Source of the DNA: Staphylococcus devriesei
GTDB lineage: Bacteria; Bacillota; Bacilli; Staphylococcales; Staphylococcaceae
Direction of reading: 5' to 3'
Assembly (NCBI RefSeq): GCF_002902625.1
Contig: NZ_PPRG01000003.1
Coordinates: 20,235-84,234, forward strand
DNA: 64,000 nt
Numbering within the stretch: position 1 is the stretch's first letter; every line of letters begins with the position of its first letter. Below the pieces are notes generated by a model, which saw nothing but the letters and a program-made list of their open reading frames with translations, had not been told where the DNA came from and searched no databases. The position numbers were made by a program, and so were the translations under genes. Below are positions 45,440 to 54,354 of this stretch, in pieces.

Positions 45440-46321
45440 TTATAAGTCGTATTTTTTAATTAAGTTGTTTAACGTTTCACGATTAGCTTCATTAAATGGT
45501 GTAAATGGACGTTTAGGTAAACCACCATCAATACCACGTGTTTTTAATATTTCTTTCAATGTTGAATAAATGCCCATGCCAAGTACAGTTTCAATAATGT
45601 CATTTGTATCATGTTGAATTCGATAAGCTTCATCGATTTTACCTTCACGCGCTAAATCAAAAATTTGGCGTGCGCGACGTCCGTTTACGTTATACGTTGA
45701 TCCAATCGCACCATCTACTCCAGAAATTGCTGCTTGTACTAACATTTCATCAAATCCAGATAAAATTAATTTGTCTGGGTATGCTTTTCTAATACGTTCT
45801 AATAAGAAGAAGTTAGGCGCTGTATACTTCACACCTACTACCTTTTCATGATTGAAAAGCTCACCGAATTGTTCGATACTAATATTCACACCTGTTAAAT
45901 CAGGAATCGCATAAATAATCATATTGTTTTGAGTTGTTTCAATAATGTCGAAATAATATTGTTTTATTTCTTCAAATGAGAATGGATAATAGAAAGGTGT
46001 TACCGCAGATAATGCGTCATAGCCTAATTCCGTTGCGTATTTCCCGAGTTCTATTGCTTCGTTTAAATCTAAAGAACCAATTTGAGCAATTAAATTAACT
46101 TGGTCACCAACAGTTTCTTTAACTACTCTGAAGATTTGTTTTTTCTGCTCTTTACTAATTAAAAAGTTTTCACCAGAGCTACCATTTACATATAGACCAT
46201 CAAGTTTTTCTGTTTCAATCGCATTCTTGGCAATTTGTTTTAAACCTTCTTCTTTCACTTGACCTTGTTCATCAAATGGTACTAATAATGCAGCATATAA
46301 GCCTTTTAATTTATCTTCCAC
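45440..46321 (-). CDS. nanA: N-acetylneuraminate lyase
   Basis: A 293-residue class I aldolase cleaving sialic acid to pyruvate and N-acetylmannosamine. [17 protein letters not shown] contains the pyruvate-binding GSSGE; Tyr in [11 protein letters not shown] and Schiff-base Lys in [12 protein letters not shown] are in place, and [20 protein letters not shown] is the C-terminal half of the barrel. GGAGG precedes the ATG. First gene of the nanA-nanT operon; the divergent nanK promoter and a perfect cre site share the 242-base gap. Confidence 0.95.
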   Translation of the reverse strand: MEDKLKGLYAALLVPFDEQGQVKEEGLKQIAKNAIETEKLDGLYVNGSSGENFLISKEQKKQIFRVVKETVGDQVNLIAQIGSLDLNEAIELGKYATELGYDALSAVTPFYYPFSFEEIKQYYFDIIETTQNNMIIYAIPDLTGVNISIEQFGELFNHEKVVGVKYTAPNFFLLERIRKAYPDKLILSGFDEMLVQAAISGVDGAIGSTYNVNGRRARQIFDLAREGKIDEAYRIQHDTNDIIETVLGMGIYSTLKEILKTRGIDGGLPKRPFTPFNEANRETLNNLIKKYDL

Positions 46322-46413
46322 GTTGTATTCCTCCGTTTTTTTATTTTATGAAAAATCATTTTTATAGATTTTGAGATAAATTGAACAACAACAATTTCTA
46401 TTTACATTTCTAA

Positions 46414-46428
46414 TTGTAAACGCTATCA
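46414..46428 (+). promoter_or_regulatory. CcpA cre site between nanA and nanK
   Basis: TTGTAAACGCTATCA fits WTGNAANCGNWNNCW at every position. It is 93 bases before nanA and 136 before nanK, so glucose repression of both operons is expected (inference). Confidence 0.72.
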
Positions 46429-46563
46429 TTTCTCTAAACAACTACTTTTGAAAAGTTTTAACAAAATATAATAAATTTAACGAAAATAATTTTCAAAATT
46501 AGATATTCAGTACATCTAACTGTTTGGAGTACTTATAATAGATGTGAAATAGGAGGATTCAGT

Positions 46564-47427
46564 ATGTACAAAATTGCAGTAGATATTGGTGGAACAAATA
46601 TTAAAATCGCAGTAATTGATGATAACTTAGAAATTGTGGACTACCAGAAAATTTCAACGCCAGATAATATAAATGTATTAATTGTGGATGAAACACATAC
46701 ACTTATTGAAACTTTGATTCATAAATATCATTTAGATAACCCACATATTGGTATATCAAGTGCAGGAGTGGTGAATTCAGAATTAGGCAAAATTATCTAT
46801 ACAGGCCCAACTATCCCAAATTTTGATGGAACTAATTTCTTTGAATCCTTTAGTGACTTGTCCACAGACATTACTTTATATAACGATGTAGATGCCGCTT
46901 TATTAGGAGAGCTTACTTTTCACGAGTATGAAGAAGATAATATTTTCTGTTTAACATTAGGGACAGGTATTGGAGGAGCATTCTATAGTAAGGTGGGAGG
47001 CATTTACCGCGGTGCACGTTATCGAGCGAATGAAATAGGTTATTTACTTTATCGAAAATTGGATGAGACAACGTTTGAACAACGTGCCTCAACATCGGCA
47101 TTAAAAGACCTAATGTTACGCCGAAATTTCGAATATAATACGGATGTACCAAAACTATTTGAATTAGCAGAAGCTGGTAATCAGGAAGCTTTAGATATCT
47201 TACATGTGTGGGGTGACTTTGTAGCAGAAGGCTTAGCACAAATACAAATCATCTATGATCCAGGACTTATTCTAATCGGCGGTGGTATTTCATCACAAGG
47301 TAGCACACTATTAAAATATATTGAACCAAAGATGCACAACTACCTTCCATCTGATTATGGTATTGCACGACTTCAAACTACTAAACTAGAAAATAATGCC
47401 GCTTTATTCGGTGCTATTCAAAAATAA
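46564..47427 (+). CDS. nanK: N-acetylmannosamine kinase (ROK family)
   Basis: A 287-residue ROK sugar kinase, assigned to N-acetylmannosamine because it lies between nanA and nanR. ATP-phosphate loop DIGGTNIKIAVID at the N-terminus, NDVDAALLGEL with the catalytic Asp, and the ROK block LGTGIGGAFYSKVGGIYRGA. The zinc-binding Cys cluster of many ROK kinases is absent, as in other Gram-positive NanK proteins. AGGAGG lies eight bases before the ATG. Confidence 0.9.
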   Translation: MYKIAVDIGGTNIKIAVIDDNLEIVDYQKISTPDNINVLIVDETHTLIETLIHKYHLDNPHIGISSAGVVNSELGKIIYTGPTIPNFDGTNFFESFSDLSTDITLYNDVDAALLGELTFHEYEEDNIFCLTLGTGIGGAFYSKVGGIYRGARYRANEIGYLLYRKLDETTFEQRASTSALKDLMLRRNFEYNTDVPKLFELAEAGNQEALDILHVWGDFVAEGLAQIQIIYDPGLILIGGGISSQGSTLLKYIEPKMHNYLPSDYGIARLQTTKLENNAALFGAIQK

Positions 47428-47429
47428 AT

Positions 47430-47512
47430 AAGTTGGGACACGGTTGATAAAGATTCGAGCACCCCATTACTCGGTTGCTCATTCCATAACTCATCCATGT
47501 CCCAACTTTTAT
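47430..47512. terminator. Bidirectional terminator between nanK and nanR
   Basis: AAGTTGGGACA (47430-47440) pairs with TGTCCCAACTT (47499-47509) followed by TT. A second small hairpin, GAGCA...TTGCTC, lies in the loop. Confidence 0.72.
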
Positions 47513-47516
47513 ATAT

Positions 47517-48323
47517 CTATTCTTTTTCATCATTAAGAATAAGTTCACGTGTACGTTGATAAACTTGATGCATATGTGCATCTCCCAACAATAAATAACT
47601 TACAATATCTAATAAGAAATGCGTGGCGATTTGTGAATTGATGAATCTTGAATCATTGTTACTTGATTGAGCGGTTGTTATTAACACTAAATCTGCATTT
47701 TTAGTTAGAGCACTGCCCTCAAAGTTTGTAATTACCACTACATAAGCTCCCTGTGATCGTGCTATCTTAGCCGCTTCAATTAATTCTATCGTTTCTCCGC
47801 TATTTGAAATAGCGACAAACATATCTTGCCCCGATAATAGTGACGCAGAAATTTTCATCAAGTGAGCATCTGTAGATACCGAACCTTTAACACCCATTCG
47901 CATCGTCCGATAGTAAAATTCAGTCGCTGTTAAACCTGAACTACCTAATCCTGCAAAATTAACTTGTCGGCATGTTTTCAAATTATGTGCTAATCTTTTA
48001 ACCTTTTCCTCGGAAATAAATTCTCCAGTTTGCTGAATAACATTTTGGTGATAACGATGGATTAATTGAACAAGTGGCGCATTTTCAACTACCTTTTCCG
48101 ACTTTTCATGATATAGACTGAATTTCATATCTTGAAAATTATCATAATTCAACTTATCACTAAAACGCGTTATAGTAGCTGGTGACGTACCAATCGCATG
48201 GGCTAAGGAACTAATTGTAGAAAAATTATCATCTAATTCGTGGCTCTGGATATATTCAATAATCTTTTTATCCATTTTAGTTAATAAATGACGGCAACGT
48301 TGAATGCGGTTTTCAAATTTCAT
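47517..48323 (-). CDS. nanR: RpiR-family regulator of sialic acid genes (NanR-like)
   Basis: A 268-residue regulator. The N-terminal HTH_6 domain contains FSTISSLAHAIGTSPATITRFSDKLNYDNF; the C-terminal SIS domain, which senses a phosphosugar (N-acetylmannosamine 6-phosphate in S. aureus NanR), contains FAGLGSSGLTATEFYYRTMR and FVAISNSGETIELIEAAKIA. It is convergent with nanK and divergent from nanE, at the centre of the locus it should repress. GGTGAG precedes the ATG. Confidence 0.9.
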   Translation of the reverse strand: MKFENRIQRCRHLLTKMDKKIIEYIQSHELDDNFSTISSLAHAIGTSPATITRFSDKLNYDNFQDMKFSLYHEKSEKVVENAPLVQLIHRYHQNVIQQTGEFISEEKVKRLAHNLKTCRQVNFAGLGSSGLTATEFYYRTMRMGVKGSVSTDAHLMKISASLLSGQDMFVAISNSGETIELIEAAKIARSQGAYVVVITNFEGSALTKNADLVLITTAQSSNNDSRFINSQIATHFLLDIVSYLLLGDAHMHQVYQRTRELILNDEKE

Positions 48324-48545
48324 CTTCTCACCTCGGTAATTGATAAACCAACTTTAATATAAATGAAAATTTTTTTCAAATTATATTTTTAAATTGATAA
48401 ATATTTTCTTGATGTTATGATATGAATGAATAAATTAAACTACAACCATTTCTACCAACGTAGTAACTACTTTTAAATCTAAAGATAATTAGTACTACAC
48501 GGTAATCAACTATTTACAAATTCAAAGAATATGGAGAGTGTCGAT

Positions 48546-49217
48546 ATGTTACCGCAAGGATTAATTGTTTCATGCCAAGCATTGGAAGATGAACCGCTAC
48601 ATTCATCATTTATTATGTCAAAAATGGCATTAGCTGCTTACCAAGGTGGCGCAGTAGGAATACGCGCTAATTCAAAGGAAGATATTTTAGCTATTCGTAA
48701 AGAGGTTTCTCTACCAGTAATTGGTATCGTCAAACGTAATTATGCCGATTCTAATGTTTTTATTACTGCTACATCTAAAGAAGTGGACGAACTTATTGAA
48801 AGTGGTTGTGAAGTAATTGCTCTAGATGCTACGACACAAGCACGCCCTAAAGAATCATTAGAAGATTTAGTGAAATACATTCGCGAAAAAGCGCCTAACG
48901 TTGAAATTATGGCTGATATTTCTACCGTTGAAGAAGCCATTCAAGCAGATAATTTAAACTTTGATTACATTGGCACAACATTACGTGGGTATACTTCATA
49001 TACGAAAGGTCATATTCTTTATGAAAATGACTTTGAATTTTTAAAAGAAATAATACAAAAAGTGAATGCGAAAGTGATTGCAGAAGGGAATGTCATCACC
49101 CCTGAAATGTATAAACAAGTCACTAATCTTGGCGTACATTGCACAGTAGTAGGAGGTGCTATTACGCGTCCTAAGCAAATTACTGAACGTTTTATACAAG
49201 CTGTTCAACCTGAATAA
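48546..49217 (+). CDS. nanE: N-acetylmannosamine-6-phosphate 2-epimerase
   Basis: A 223-residue TIM-barrel epimerase turning ManNAc-6-P into GlcNAc-6-[58 protein letters not shown] (catalytic Lys region), [20 protein letters not shown] and [15 protein letters not shown] are typical. An earlier in-frame ATG at 48531 exists, but ATG 48546 follows GGAGAGTG. The nagB gene follows after 27 bases, so the pair is probably co-transcribed. Confidence 0.94.
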   Translation: MLPQGLIVSCQALEDEPLHSSFIMSKMALAAYQGGAVGIRANSKEDILAIRKEVSLPVIGIVKRNYADSNVFITATSKEVDELIESGCEVIALDATTQARPKESLEDLVKYIREKAPNVEIMADISTVEEAIQADNLNFDYIGTTLRGYTSYTKGHILYENDFEFLKEIIQKVNAKVIAEGNVITPEMYKQVTNLGVHCTVVGGAITRPKQITERFIQAVQPE

Positions 49218-49244
49218 TGCACGTATGATGGAGGCGTTAATATT

Positions 49245-49973
49245 ATGAGAGTTACTAACTTGAAGGATAAAAAGATCGCAAGTGATTATGTCGCTATCGA
49301 ATGTTTAAAATTAATTCAAGCACAGCCAAAAACGATTTTAGGCTTAGCTACTGGCAATACTATGACAGATGTATATCCCCGTTTTTCTGAATTATTGAAC
49401 GCTAATGATGTCGATTTAAGTCACGTCCAAACTTTTAATTTAGATGAATATGTTGGTCTAGAACCTAAGCATTCACAGAGTTATTACACATATATGCATC
49501 AACTTCTATTTGATCACAATGATAGTTGGCAAACTTCTAATATCCATATTCCTCAAGGTAATGTTGATGATTTAGAAGATGAAGCACAACGTTATGAGGA
49601 AAGCTTAAAACGTATCGGCCAGCCCGACCTTCAATTATTAGGTATTGGGGAAAATGGTCATATCGGTTTTAACGAGCCTGGGACATCTTTCGATAGTGAA
49701 ACACGCGTGGTTGATCTAACTGAATCTACAATTAAAGCCAATAGCGTTAATTTCGATAATATTGAAGACGTACCAAAACAAGCCGTGTCTATGGGGTTAA
49801 ACTCAATTATGCGTGCTAAACGTATTATTTTACTAGCATTTGGCGAACGTAAACGTGATGCGATTAAGCGACTATTAAATGAAGAAGTATCAGAAAATCT
49901 GCCCGCTTCAATCCTACACAACCACCCAAATGTAGAAGTAATCGTTGACGATACAATTTATAAGAATTTATAA
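49245..49973 (+). CDS. nagB: Glucosamine-6-phosphate deaminase
   Basis: A 242-residue enzyme converting glucosamine 6-phosphate to fructose 6-phosphate and ammonia. LGLATGNTMTDVYPRF binds the phosphate; FNLDEYVGLEPKHSQSYYTYM carries the catalytic Asp; GIGENGHIGFNEPGTSF is the NagB signature with the His. Length is that of the short, non-allosteric Gram-positive type. GGAGG precedes the ATG. It directly follows nanE, joining sialic acid breakdown to glycolysis in one operon. Confidence 0.95.
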   Translation: MRVTNLKDKKIASDYVAIECLKLIQAQPKTILGLATGNTMTDVYPRFSELLNANDVDLSHVQTFNLDEYVGLEPKHSQSYYTYMHQLLFDHNDSWQTSNIHIPQGNVDDLEDEAQRYEESLKRIGQPDLQLLGIGENGHIGFNEPGTSFDSETRVVDLTESTIKANSVNFDNIEDVPKQAVSMGLNSIMRAKRIILLAFGERKRDAIKRLLNEEVSENLPASILHNHPNVEVIVDDTIYKNL

Positions 49974-49984
49974 ATATACAAATC

Positions 49985-50026
49985 GAGGCTAAACCATCGC
50001 TATAGAAATGGCTTAGCCTCATTTTT
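49985..50026 (+). terminator. Rho-independent terminator of nanE-nagB
   Basis: GAGGCTAAACCAT (49985-49997) pairs with ATGGCTTAGCCTC (50008-50020), one mismatch, followed by ATTTTT. Confidence 0.9.
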
Positions 50027-50267
50027 ATGAATGTTTAAATACTTTTAGAATTTGCGCAATAATTAAACTTACCACTGCAATAATCGCAAACGTGCTTACG
50101 AAGATAATATCGTTCTGATTAAAGTTTATACCAATAGAGAAGTCTTTAGTAAATCTACTATTTGCAATTAGATTAATCACTGTCCACGCTAGTAAAGCAA
50201 TAATTGCTAGCCATGCTAACGATGAGAAAAAATTTTTAGCGCTAGGGAACCTCAAGTCATGTTGCAT
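50025..50267 (-). CDS. Small two-helix membrane protein of unknown function
   Basis: An 80-residue protein: hydrophilic start MQHDLRFPSAKNFFSS, helix LAWLAIIALLAWTVINLIA (about 17-36), outer loop NSRFTKDFSIGINFNQND, helix IIFVSTFAIIAVVSLIIAQILK (about 54-75), short basic end. GAGGTGTGAGAAG directly precedes the ATG. I do not recognise the family. It converges on nagB and lies downstream of nagA on the same strand but 200 bases away. Its good ribosome site and well-formed helices make it a likely real gene. Confidence 0.7.
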   Translation of the reverse strand: MQHDLRFPSAKNFFSSLAWLAIIALLAWTVINLIANSRFTKDFSIGINFNQNDIIFVSTFAIIAVVSLIIAQILKVFKHS

Positions 50268-50467
50268 CTTCTCACACCTCTTTCTCTATATGAAGTCATG
50301 TTTATATATTCAATAGTTATATACACCTCTACGTATTATTTCAAACCTATTAGAATAAAAGTGTATACAACTTGTATATGTTCTTATGAAAATAAGTTGA
50401 TTGAGAAGTTATATCGTAAGACGATATTCTGCTTTCAGAAATGAAAATTCCCACACTACGGGTAGTC

Positions 50468-51622
50468 TTAATAATTATGAACTGTACCTGCTTTAATCGT
50501 AGTATTAACTTTAATCTTATTATCAACAATGACGATATCCGCATCTTTCCCTACTGCTAAACTCCCTTTATGGTCATCGATATTTAAAGCAATAGCTTGG
50601 TTTAAACTTGTCACACGCCATAAATTGTCTAACGTGTCATGAGTAAAGTTCATTAAATTATACAAACCATTATTCATTTTTAAAATACTTCCTGCCAAGG
50701 CACCGCTTGCTAAACGAGCTTCTTGCCCACGCACGATTACGTTTTGACCACCTAGATCATATTCACCATCTTGCATGCCTTTCGCACGCATAGCATCAGT
50801 AATTAAGTACATATGTTCATTGCCTTTTTGTTTATAAGCAATTTGTACAGAAGCTGGATGTGAGTGGATACCGTCACCAATAATTTCTGTGTTCAATCCT
50901 TCATTTGTCCAAGCAGCACCGAAGACACCTGGATCACGATGTGTAAATGGTGTCGCAGCATTATATAAATGAGTAATATGCTTTGCGCCACGTTCAACCG
51001 CTTCGTTCGCTTCATCAAATGTAGCAACAGTATGACCCATTGAAAAGATAATGTCGTCATGTAACGCATTTAATGTCTCACGCGCACCATCTACTTCAGG
51101 CGCAAATGTAATGATTTTAATTTGATTTTGTGCGATTTCTTGGAAATGTTGGATTTTATTTACGGACGGACGTTGCACAAATTCAGGATTTTGTGCGCCA
51201 ACTTTATGTTCTGAAATAAATGGTCCTTCTAAATGGATGCCTCCAATTTCAGATGCTTCGCCTCTTTGCTGTTGCGCTTGATATGCAACGATGTTTTTTA
51301 GCGCTTTTTCAATATTGGCATCCGACTGTGTCATTGTTGTCGCTAAAAATGTAGTCGTGCCTTCTGATAACAATTGTTCAGATAAGTGTTTCAAACCTTC
51401 AAATGATGCATCCATGGCATCTTCACCATAGCCTCCATGAATATGAATATCGATAAAGCCCGGTAAGACATTTTGGCCTTTAGCATCAATTTGTTCTAAT
51501 TCACCAGTATATTGGCCTTCTTGGATTTCACTGATTTTGCCATCTTCTACTACAAGATATCCTTGTTCAATAACGTGTGTTTCTGTATAAATCTTCCCAT
51601 TAGTAATGACATACTTTGACAT
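50468..51622 (-). CDS. nagA: N-acetylglucosamine-6-phosphate deacetylase
   Basis: A 384-residue amidohydrolase giving glucosamine 6-phosphate and acetate. Metal and substrate motifs: LPGFIDIHIHGGYGEDAMDA, HLEGPFISEHKVGAQNPE (metal Glu), SMGHTVATFDEA, HLYNAATPFTHRDPGVFGAA, IIGDGIHSHPASV and LITDAMRAKGM (catalytic Asp). GAAGGTC precedes the ATG. It completes the chain NanE to NagA to NagB but is transcribed separately. Confidence 0.95.
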   Translation of the reverse strand: MSKYVITNGKIYTETHVIEQGYLVVEDGKISEIQEGQYTGELEQIDAKGQNVLPGFIDIHIHGGYGEDAMDASFEGLKHLSEQLLSEGTTTFLATTMTQSDANIEKALKNIVAYQAQQQRGEASEIGGIHLEGPFISEHKVGAQNPEFVQRPSVNKIQHFQEIAQNQIKIITFAPEVDGARETLNALHDDIIFSMGHTVATFDEANEAVERGAKHITHLYNAATPFTHRDPGVFGAAWTNEGLNTEIIGDGIHSHPASVQIAYKQKGNEHMYLITDAMRAKGMQDGEYDLGGQNVIVRGQEARLASGALAGSILKMNNGLYNLMNFTHDTLDNLWRVTSLNQAIALNIDDHKGSLAVGKDADIVIVDNKIKVNTTIKAGTVHNY

Positions 51623-51727
51623 GTTTGACCTTCTTTTCTAAATAATTCTTCTAATGTAATCAATTATAGCATTTCACATTCTTGAATTTATCGTAATTCT
51701 AGTTTTGGAAAAAGTTTTCATGCTTAA

Positions 51728-51955
51728 TTTTATAAAAAACGGTATTTTGTAAGTTTTCAAAATTATAGTTATACTCGTAACGAACGACATACAGAAGAAT
51801 TGATTTCAATTATGCGGGCGTTACATTGAGAACATACGAAACATTTCCAAATATCTTATATTAGCGACGATAAAGATTATTCCATTCCTCTAGAACAACG
51901 CGCAAAAGAAATCTCAATTAAAAAGGATGACGATAATGAAAAAGAACAAAAGTAA
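51728..51955 (+). pseudogene. Decayed open frame ahead of the small membrane protein gene
   Basis: The frame 51728-51955 reads like a natural protein (RYFVSFQNYSYTRNERHTEE, LISIMRALH) to a TGA at 51827-51829 and continues HTKHFQISYISDDKDYSIPL and EQRAKEISIKKDDDNEKEQK to TAA at 51955. It has no start codon with a ribosome site, and its end overlaps the next gene by 20 bases. Composition and charge pattern suggest the C-terminal part of a lost gene. I do not recognise it. The rest of the nagA-51936 gap shows nothing else. Confidence 0.45.
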
Positions 51956-52145
51956 CATTCAAAAATACTATGAACTGATGCCTTTATTTGGTTTATTATC
52001 GACCCTATTCTTATTCATTTTATATTTCATTATTTTCAAAGTAGATGATAATTGGATGATTGTTAGTCTCTATTGTTTATTACCTTTCATCGTCTTTAGC
52101 TGTCGCTCTTTATTATTTCGTATATTTAATAAGTATCGAAAATAA
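51936..52145 (+). CDS. Small two-helix membrane protein of unknown function
   Basis: A 69-residue protein: basic start MKKNKSNIQKYYEL, helix MPLFGLLSTLFLFILYFIIF, short loop KVDDNW, helix MIVSLYCLLPFIVFSCRSLL, basic end FRIFNKYRK. AAGGATG lies seven bases before ATG 51936; the ATG nine bases earlier overlaps that site. Family not recognised. It may have been coupled to the decayed frame that overlaps its 5' end. Confidence 0.65.
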   Translation: MKKNKSNIQKYYELMPLFGLLSTLFLFILYFIIFKVDDNWMIVSLYCLLPFIVFSCRSLLFRIFNKYRK

Positions 52146-52228
52146 TACAACAGCTTCTTATTTTCTATTTCTAAATTGTTAATGATGTAATTTTAAAATA
52201 TCGTTTAATCTATCTTAAATACTATCGA

Positions 52229-52280
52229 AGCGGGTCTAAACAATCTTTGGAATTACTCGAGATGTGGGCCCTGCTTTTTT
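52229..52280 (+). terminator. Probable terminator
   Basis: AGCGGGTC (52229-52236) pairs imperfectly with GGGCCCTGCT (52267-52275), followed by six T. Ends the small membrane protein gene. Confidence 0.6.
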
Positions 52281-52300
52281 ATATTAACTATATTTAAAAT

Positions 52301-52319
52301 AATGAGAAATATTCTCAAT
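52301..52319 (+). promoter_or_regulatory. Fur-like operator upstream of the DASS transporter gene
   Basis: The minus strand reads ATTGAGAATATTTCTCATT, identical at 17 of 19 positions to the palindrome at 35050-35068. It lies 88 bases before the start codon at 52407. No clear -10/-35 pair was found beside it. Confidence 0.45.
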
Positions 52320-52406
52320 TAATTTTCTGCATCCTCTGTACATTGTTCAAAATTAAGTCTATTCTATTGTATGAAATGTTCATTATCTTAGAAAGAAGGT
52401 TCGGCT

Positions 52407-53825
52407 ATGGAGAACTCAGTAAAATATAAGAAATTTATACTTCCACTTGTTGTAGGTATTCTTATTGCTTTGCTCGCACCGTTTAGACCTGAAGCATTAA
52501 ACCTACAAGCTTGGATGATGTTTGCGATTTTTGTTGGTACAATTATAGCTTGTATTACACAACCTATGACAATTGGTGCCGTTTCAATCCTTGGTTTCAC
52601 ATTAACCGTGCTTGTTGGTGTAGTAGATACTAAAACAGCGGTTCAAGGTTTTGGTAATCCTAGTATCTGGCTTATTGCGATGGCCTTCTTTATTTCTAGA
52701 GGTTTCGTAAAGACAGGACTTGGTCGTCGTATCGCCTTACAGTTCGTGAAACTTTTCGGGAAAAAGACACTCGGTCTTGCCTACTCATTAGTCGGAGTAG
52801 ATTTAATCCTAGCGCCTGCTACTCCTAGTAATACTGCACGTGCAGGTGGTATTATGTTTCCAATTATTCAATCATTATCAAAATCTTTCGACTCAGACCC
52901 TAAACAAGGCACTGAACGTAAGATGGGAGCATTTTTAATATTTACAGAATTCCAAGGTAACTTAATTACTGCGGCAATGTTCTTAACAGCGATGGCAGGT
53001 AACCCCCTCGCTCAAAATTTGGCTGAAAAAACGGCTAACGTTCATCTAACATGGATGAACTGGTTCTTAGCTGCACTCGTTCCTGGTTTAATTTCACTAA
53101 TTGTGGTGCCATTTATTATTTACAAAATGTATCCACCTACAATTAAAGAAACGCCTGACGCTAAGCGATGGGCTGAGAATGAACTTTCAGAAATGGGCAC
53201 TATTTCTAAAACTGAAAAGTTCATGATTGGTATTTTTATTATCGCCCTTTTACTCTGGATAGCTGGTAGCTTTATTGGTATTGAAGCTACATTAACTGCC
53301 TTTATCGCTTTATCATTATTACTTATTACTGGTGTGTTAAATTGGAAAGATATCCTTAATGAAACAGGTGCTTGGAATACACTAGTGTGGTTCTCAGTAC
53401 TTGTTATGATGGCAGATCAATTGAATAAATTAGGCTTTATTCCATGGTTAAGTAGTACAATTGCCCATAGTTTAGGTGGCTTAAGTTGGCCAATTGTACT
53501 TGTGATTTTAGTTATTTTCTACTTCTATTCACATTACTTATTTGCGAGTTCAACTGCTCACGTAAGTGCCATGTATGCAGCGTTACTTGGGGTAGCTGTT
53601 GCTGCTGGTGCACCACCATTATTTAGTGCGTTGATGCTTGGTTTCTTCGGTAACTTAATGGCTTCGACAACTCATTACAGTAGTGGTCCAGCGCCTATTC
53701 TGTATGCGGCAGGCTATGTAAGTCAAAAACGTTGGTGGCTAATGAACCTGGTGCTAGGTGTGGTTTATTTCATTATCTGGCTCGGTATCGGTTCATTATG
53801 GATGAAAGTCATTGGTTTAATGTAA
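52407..53825 (+). CDS. DASS/SLC13 family anion (dicarboxylate-type) symporter
   Basis: A 472-residue membrane protein with about 12 helices of the divalent anion:sodium symporter family. The two substrate hairpin motifs appear as APATPSNTARAGGIMFP (SNT motif) and FASSTAHVSAMYAALLG (S-T-A motif), with GFGNPSIWLIAMAFFISRG at the family signature. Substrates in the family are dicarboxylates, citrate or sulfate; the YflS/2-oxoglutarate-malate subgroup is the closest fit by eye. AGAAGG precedes the ATG. A terminator follows. Confidence 0.88.
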   Translation: MENSVKYKKFILPLVVGILIALLAPFRPEALNLQAWMMFAIFVGTIIACITQPMTIGAVSILGFTLTVLVGVVDTKTAVQGFGNPSIWLIAMAFFISRGFVKTGLGRRIALQFVKLFGKKTLGLAYSLVGVDLILAPATPSNTARAGGIMFPIIQSLSKSFDSDPKQGTERKMGAFLIFTEFQGNLITAAMFLTAMAGNPLAQNLAEKTANVHLTWMNWFLAALVPGLISLIVVPFIIYKMYPPTIKETPDAKRWAENELSEMGTISKTEKFMIGIFIIALLLWIAGSFIGIEATLTAFIALSLLLITGVLNWKDILNETGAWNTLVWFSVLVMMADQLNKLGFIPWLSSTIAHSLGGLSWPIVLVILVIFYFYSHYLFASSTAHVSAMYAALLGVAVAAGAPPLFSALMLGFFGNLMASTTHYSSGPAPILYAAGYVSQKRWWLMNLVLGVVYFIIWLGIGSLWMKVIGLM

Positions 53826-53849
53826 GTATGCATTCCTAATCATACAGTT

Positions 53850-53898
53850 ATAGTCTTGAAGATGATTTCAATAGAAATTACCTTCAAGACTATTTTTT
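53850..53898 (+). terminator. Rho-independent terminator of the DASS transporter gene
   Basis: ATAGTCTTGAAG (53850-53861) pairs with CTTCAAGACTAT (53882-53893), followed by six T. Confidence 0.9.
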
Positions 53899-54277
53899 AT
53901 CAGTACTACACTTTGTTTGGATTGAATTTCCAGAGAAATACGCTCATCTCCATGCACTTCAATCAATGTTTGAATATCTCTATAATCATCGTGCGGATAC
54001 GTTAAAAGAAGCTATCAACTTATATGAAACAGAAGCACACCAAGCACGTTTAGAAAATAAACAACAACAAATTCTATCTACTGTGTCACAAGCGAGTGTC
54101 GATGCTCGAGCTGCAAGATATGCCTCAAATATTGCTGCAACCAATTCAGCAATATCAGCAGTTTGGGCTAAAAAAGCATCAGACAATTCAGCTGCAGCTA
54201 GAGATTATGCAGCGAGTGCCAGTCGTGATGCAGCCGCAGCTAATCGTAAAGCCGATCAAATCAACAGTAAATTATAA
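53897..54277 (+). pseudogene. 5'-truncated gene for an alanine-rich helical protein
   Basis: The frame is open from the terminator at 53897 to TAA at 54277 but has no start signal. The sequence before the first Met (HFVWIEFPEKYAHLHALQ) is fully protein-like and continues into MFEYLYNHRADTLKEAINLY. The C-terminal half, QASVDARAARYASNIAATNS and KASDNSAAARDYAASASRDA, is an alanine-rich coiled coil. ATG 53966 has no ribosome site. The upstream part seems to have been deleted up to the DASS terminator. Parent family not recognised; a 103-residue remnant could still be translated only weakly. A terminator follows. Confidence 0.65.
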
Positions 54278-54303
54278 TAAGTTTCCATGTTTATATAACA
54301 TAA

Positions 54304-54350
54304 AAAGTCCTTATATTCTTGTAATAGACAAGTGTTTAAGGACTTTATTT
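54304..54350. terminator. Bidirectional terminator
   Basis: AAAGTCCTTA (54304-54313) pairs with TAAGGACTTT (54337-54346); T-rich on the right and A-rich on the left, serving both the remnant and the minus-strand gene at 54355. Confidence 0.82.
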
Positions 54351-54354
54351 TTTC

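Noticed and set aside
50259..50444. A 61-codon plus-strand frame upstream of nagA
   Set aside because: No ribosome site, and it overlaps the start of the minus-strand membrane protein; composition is that of AT-rich spacer.
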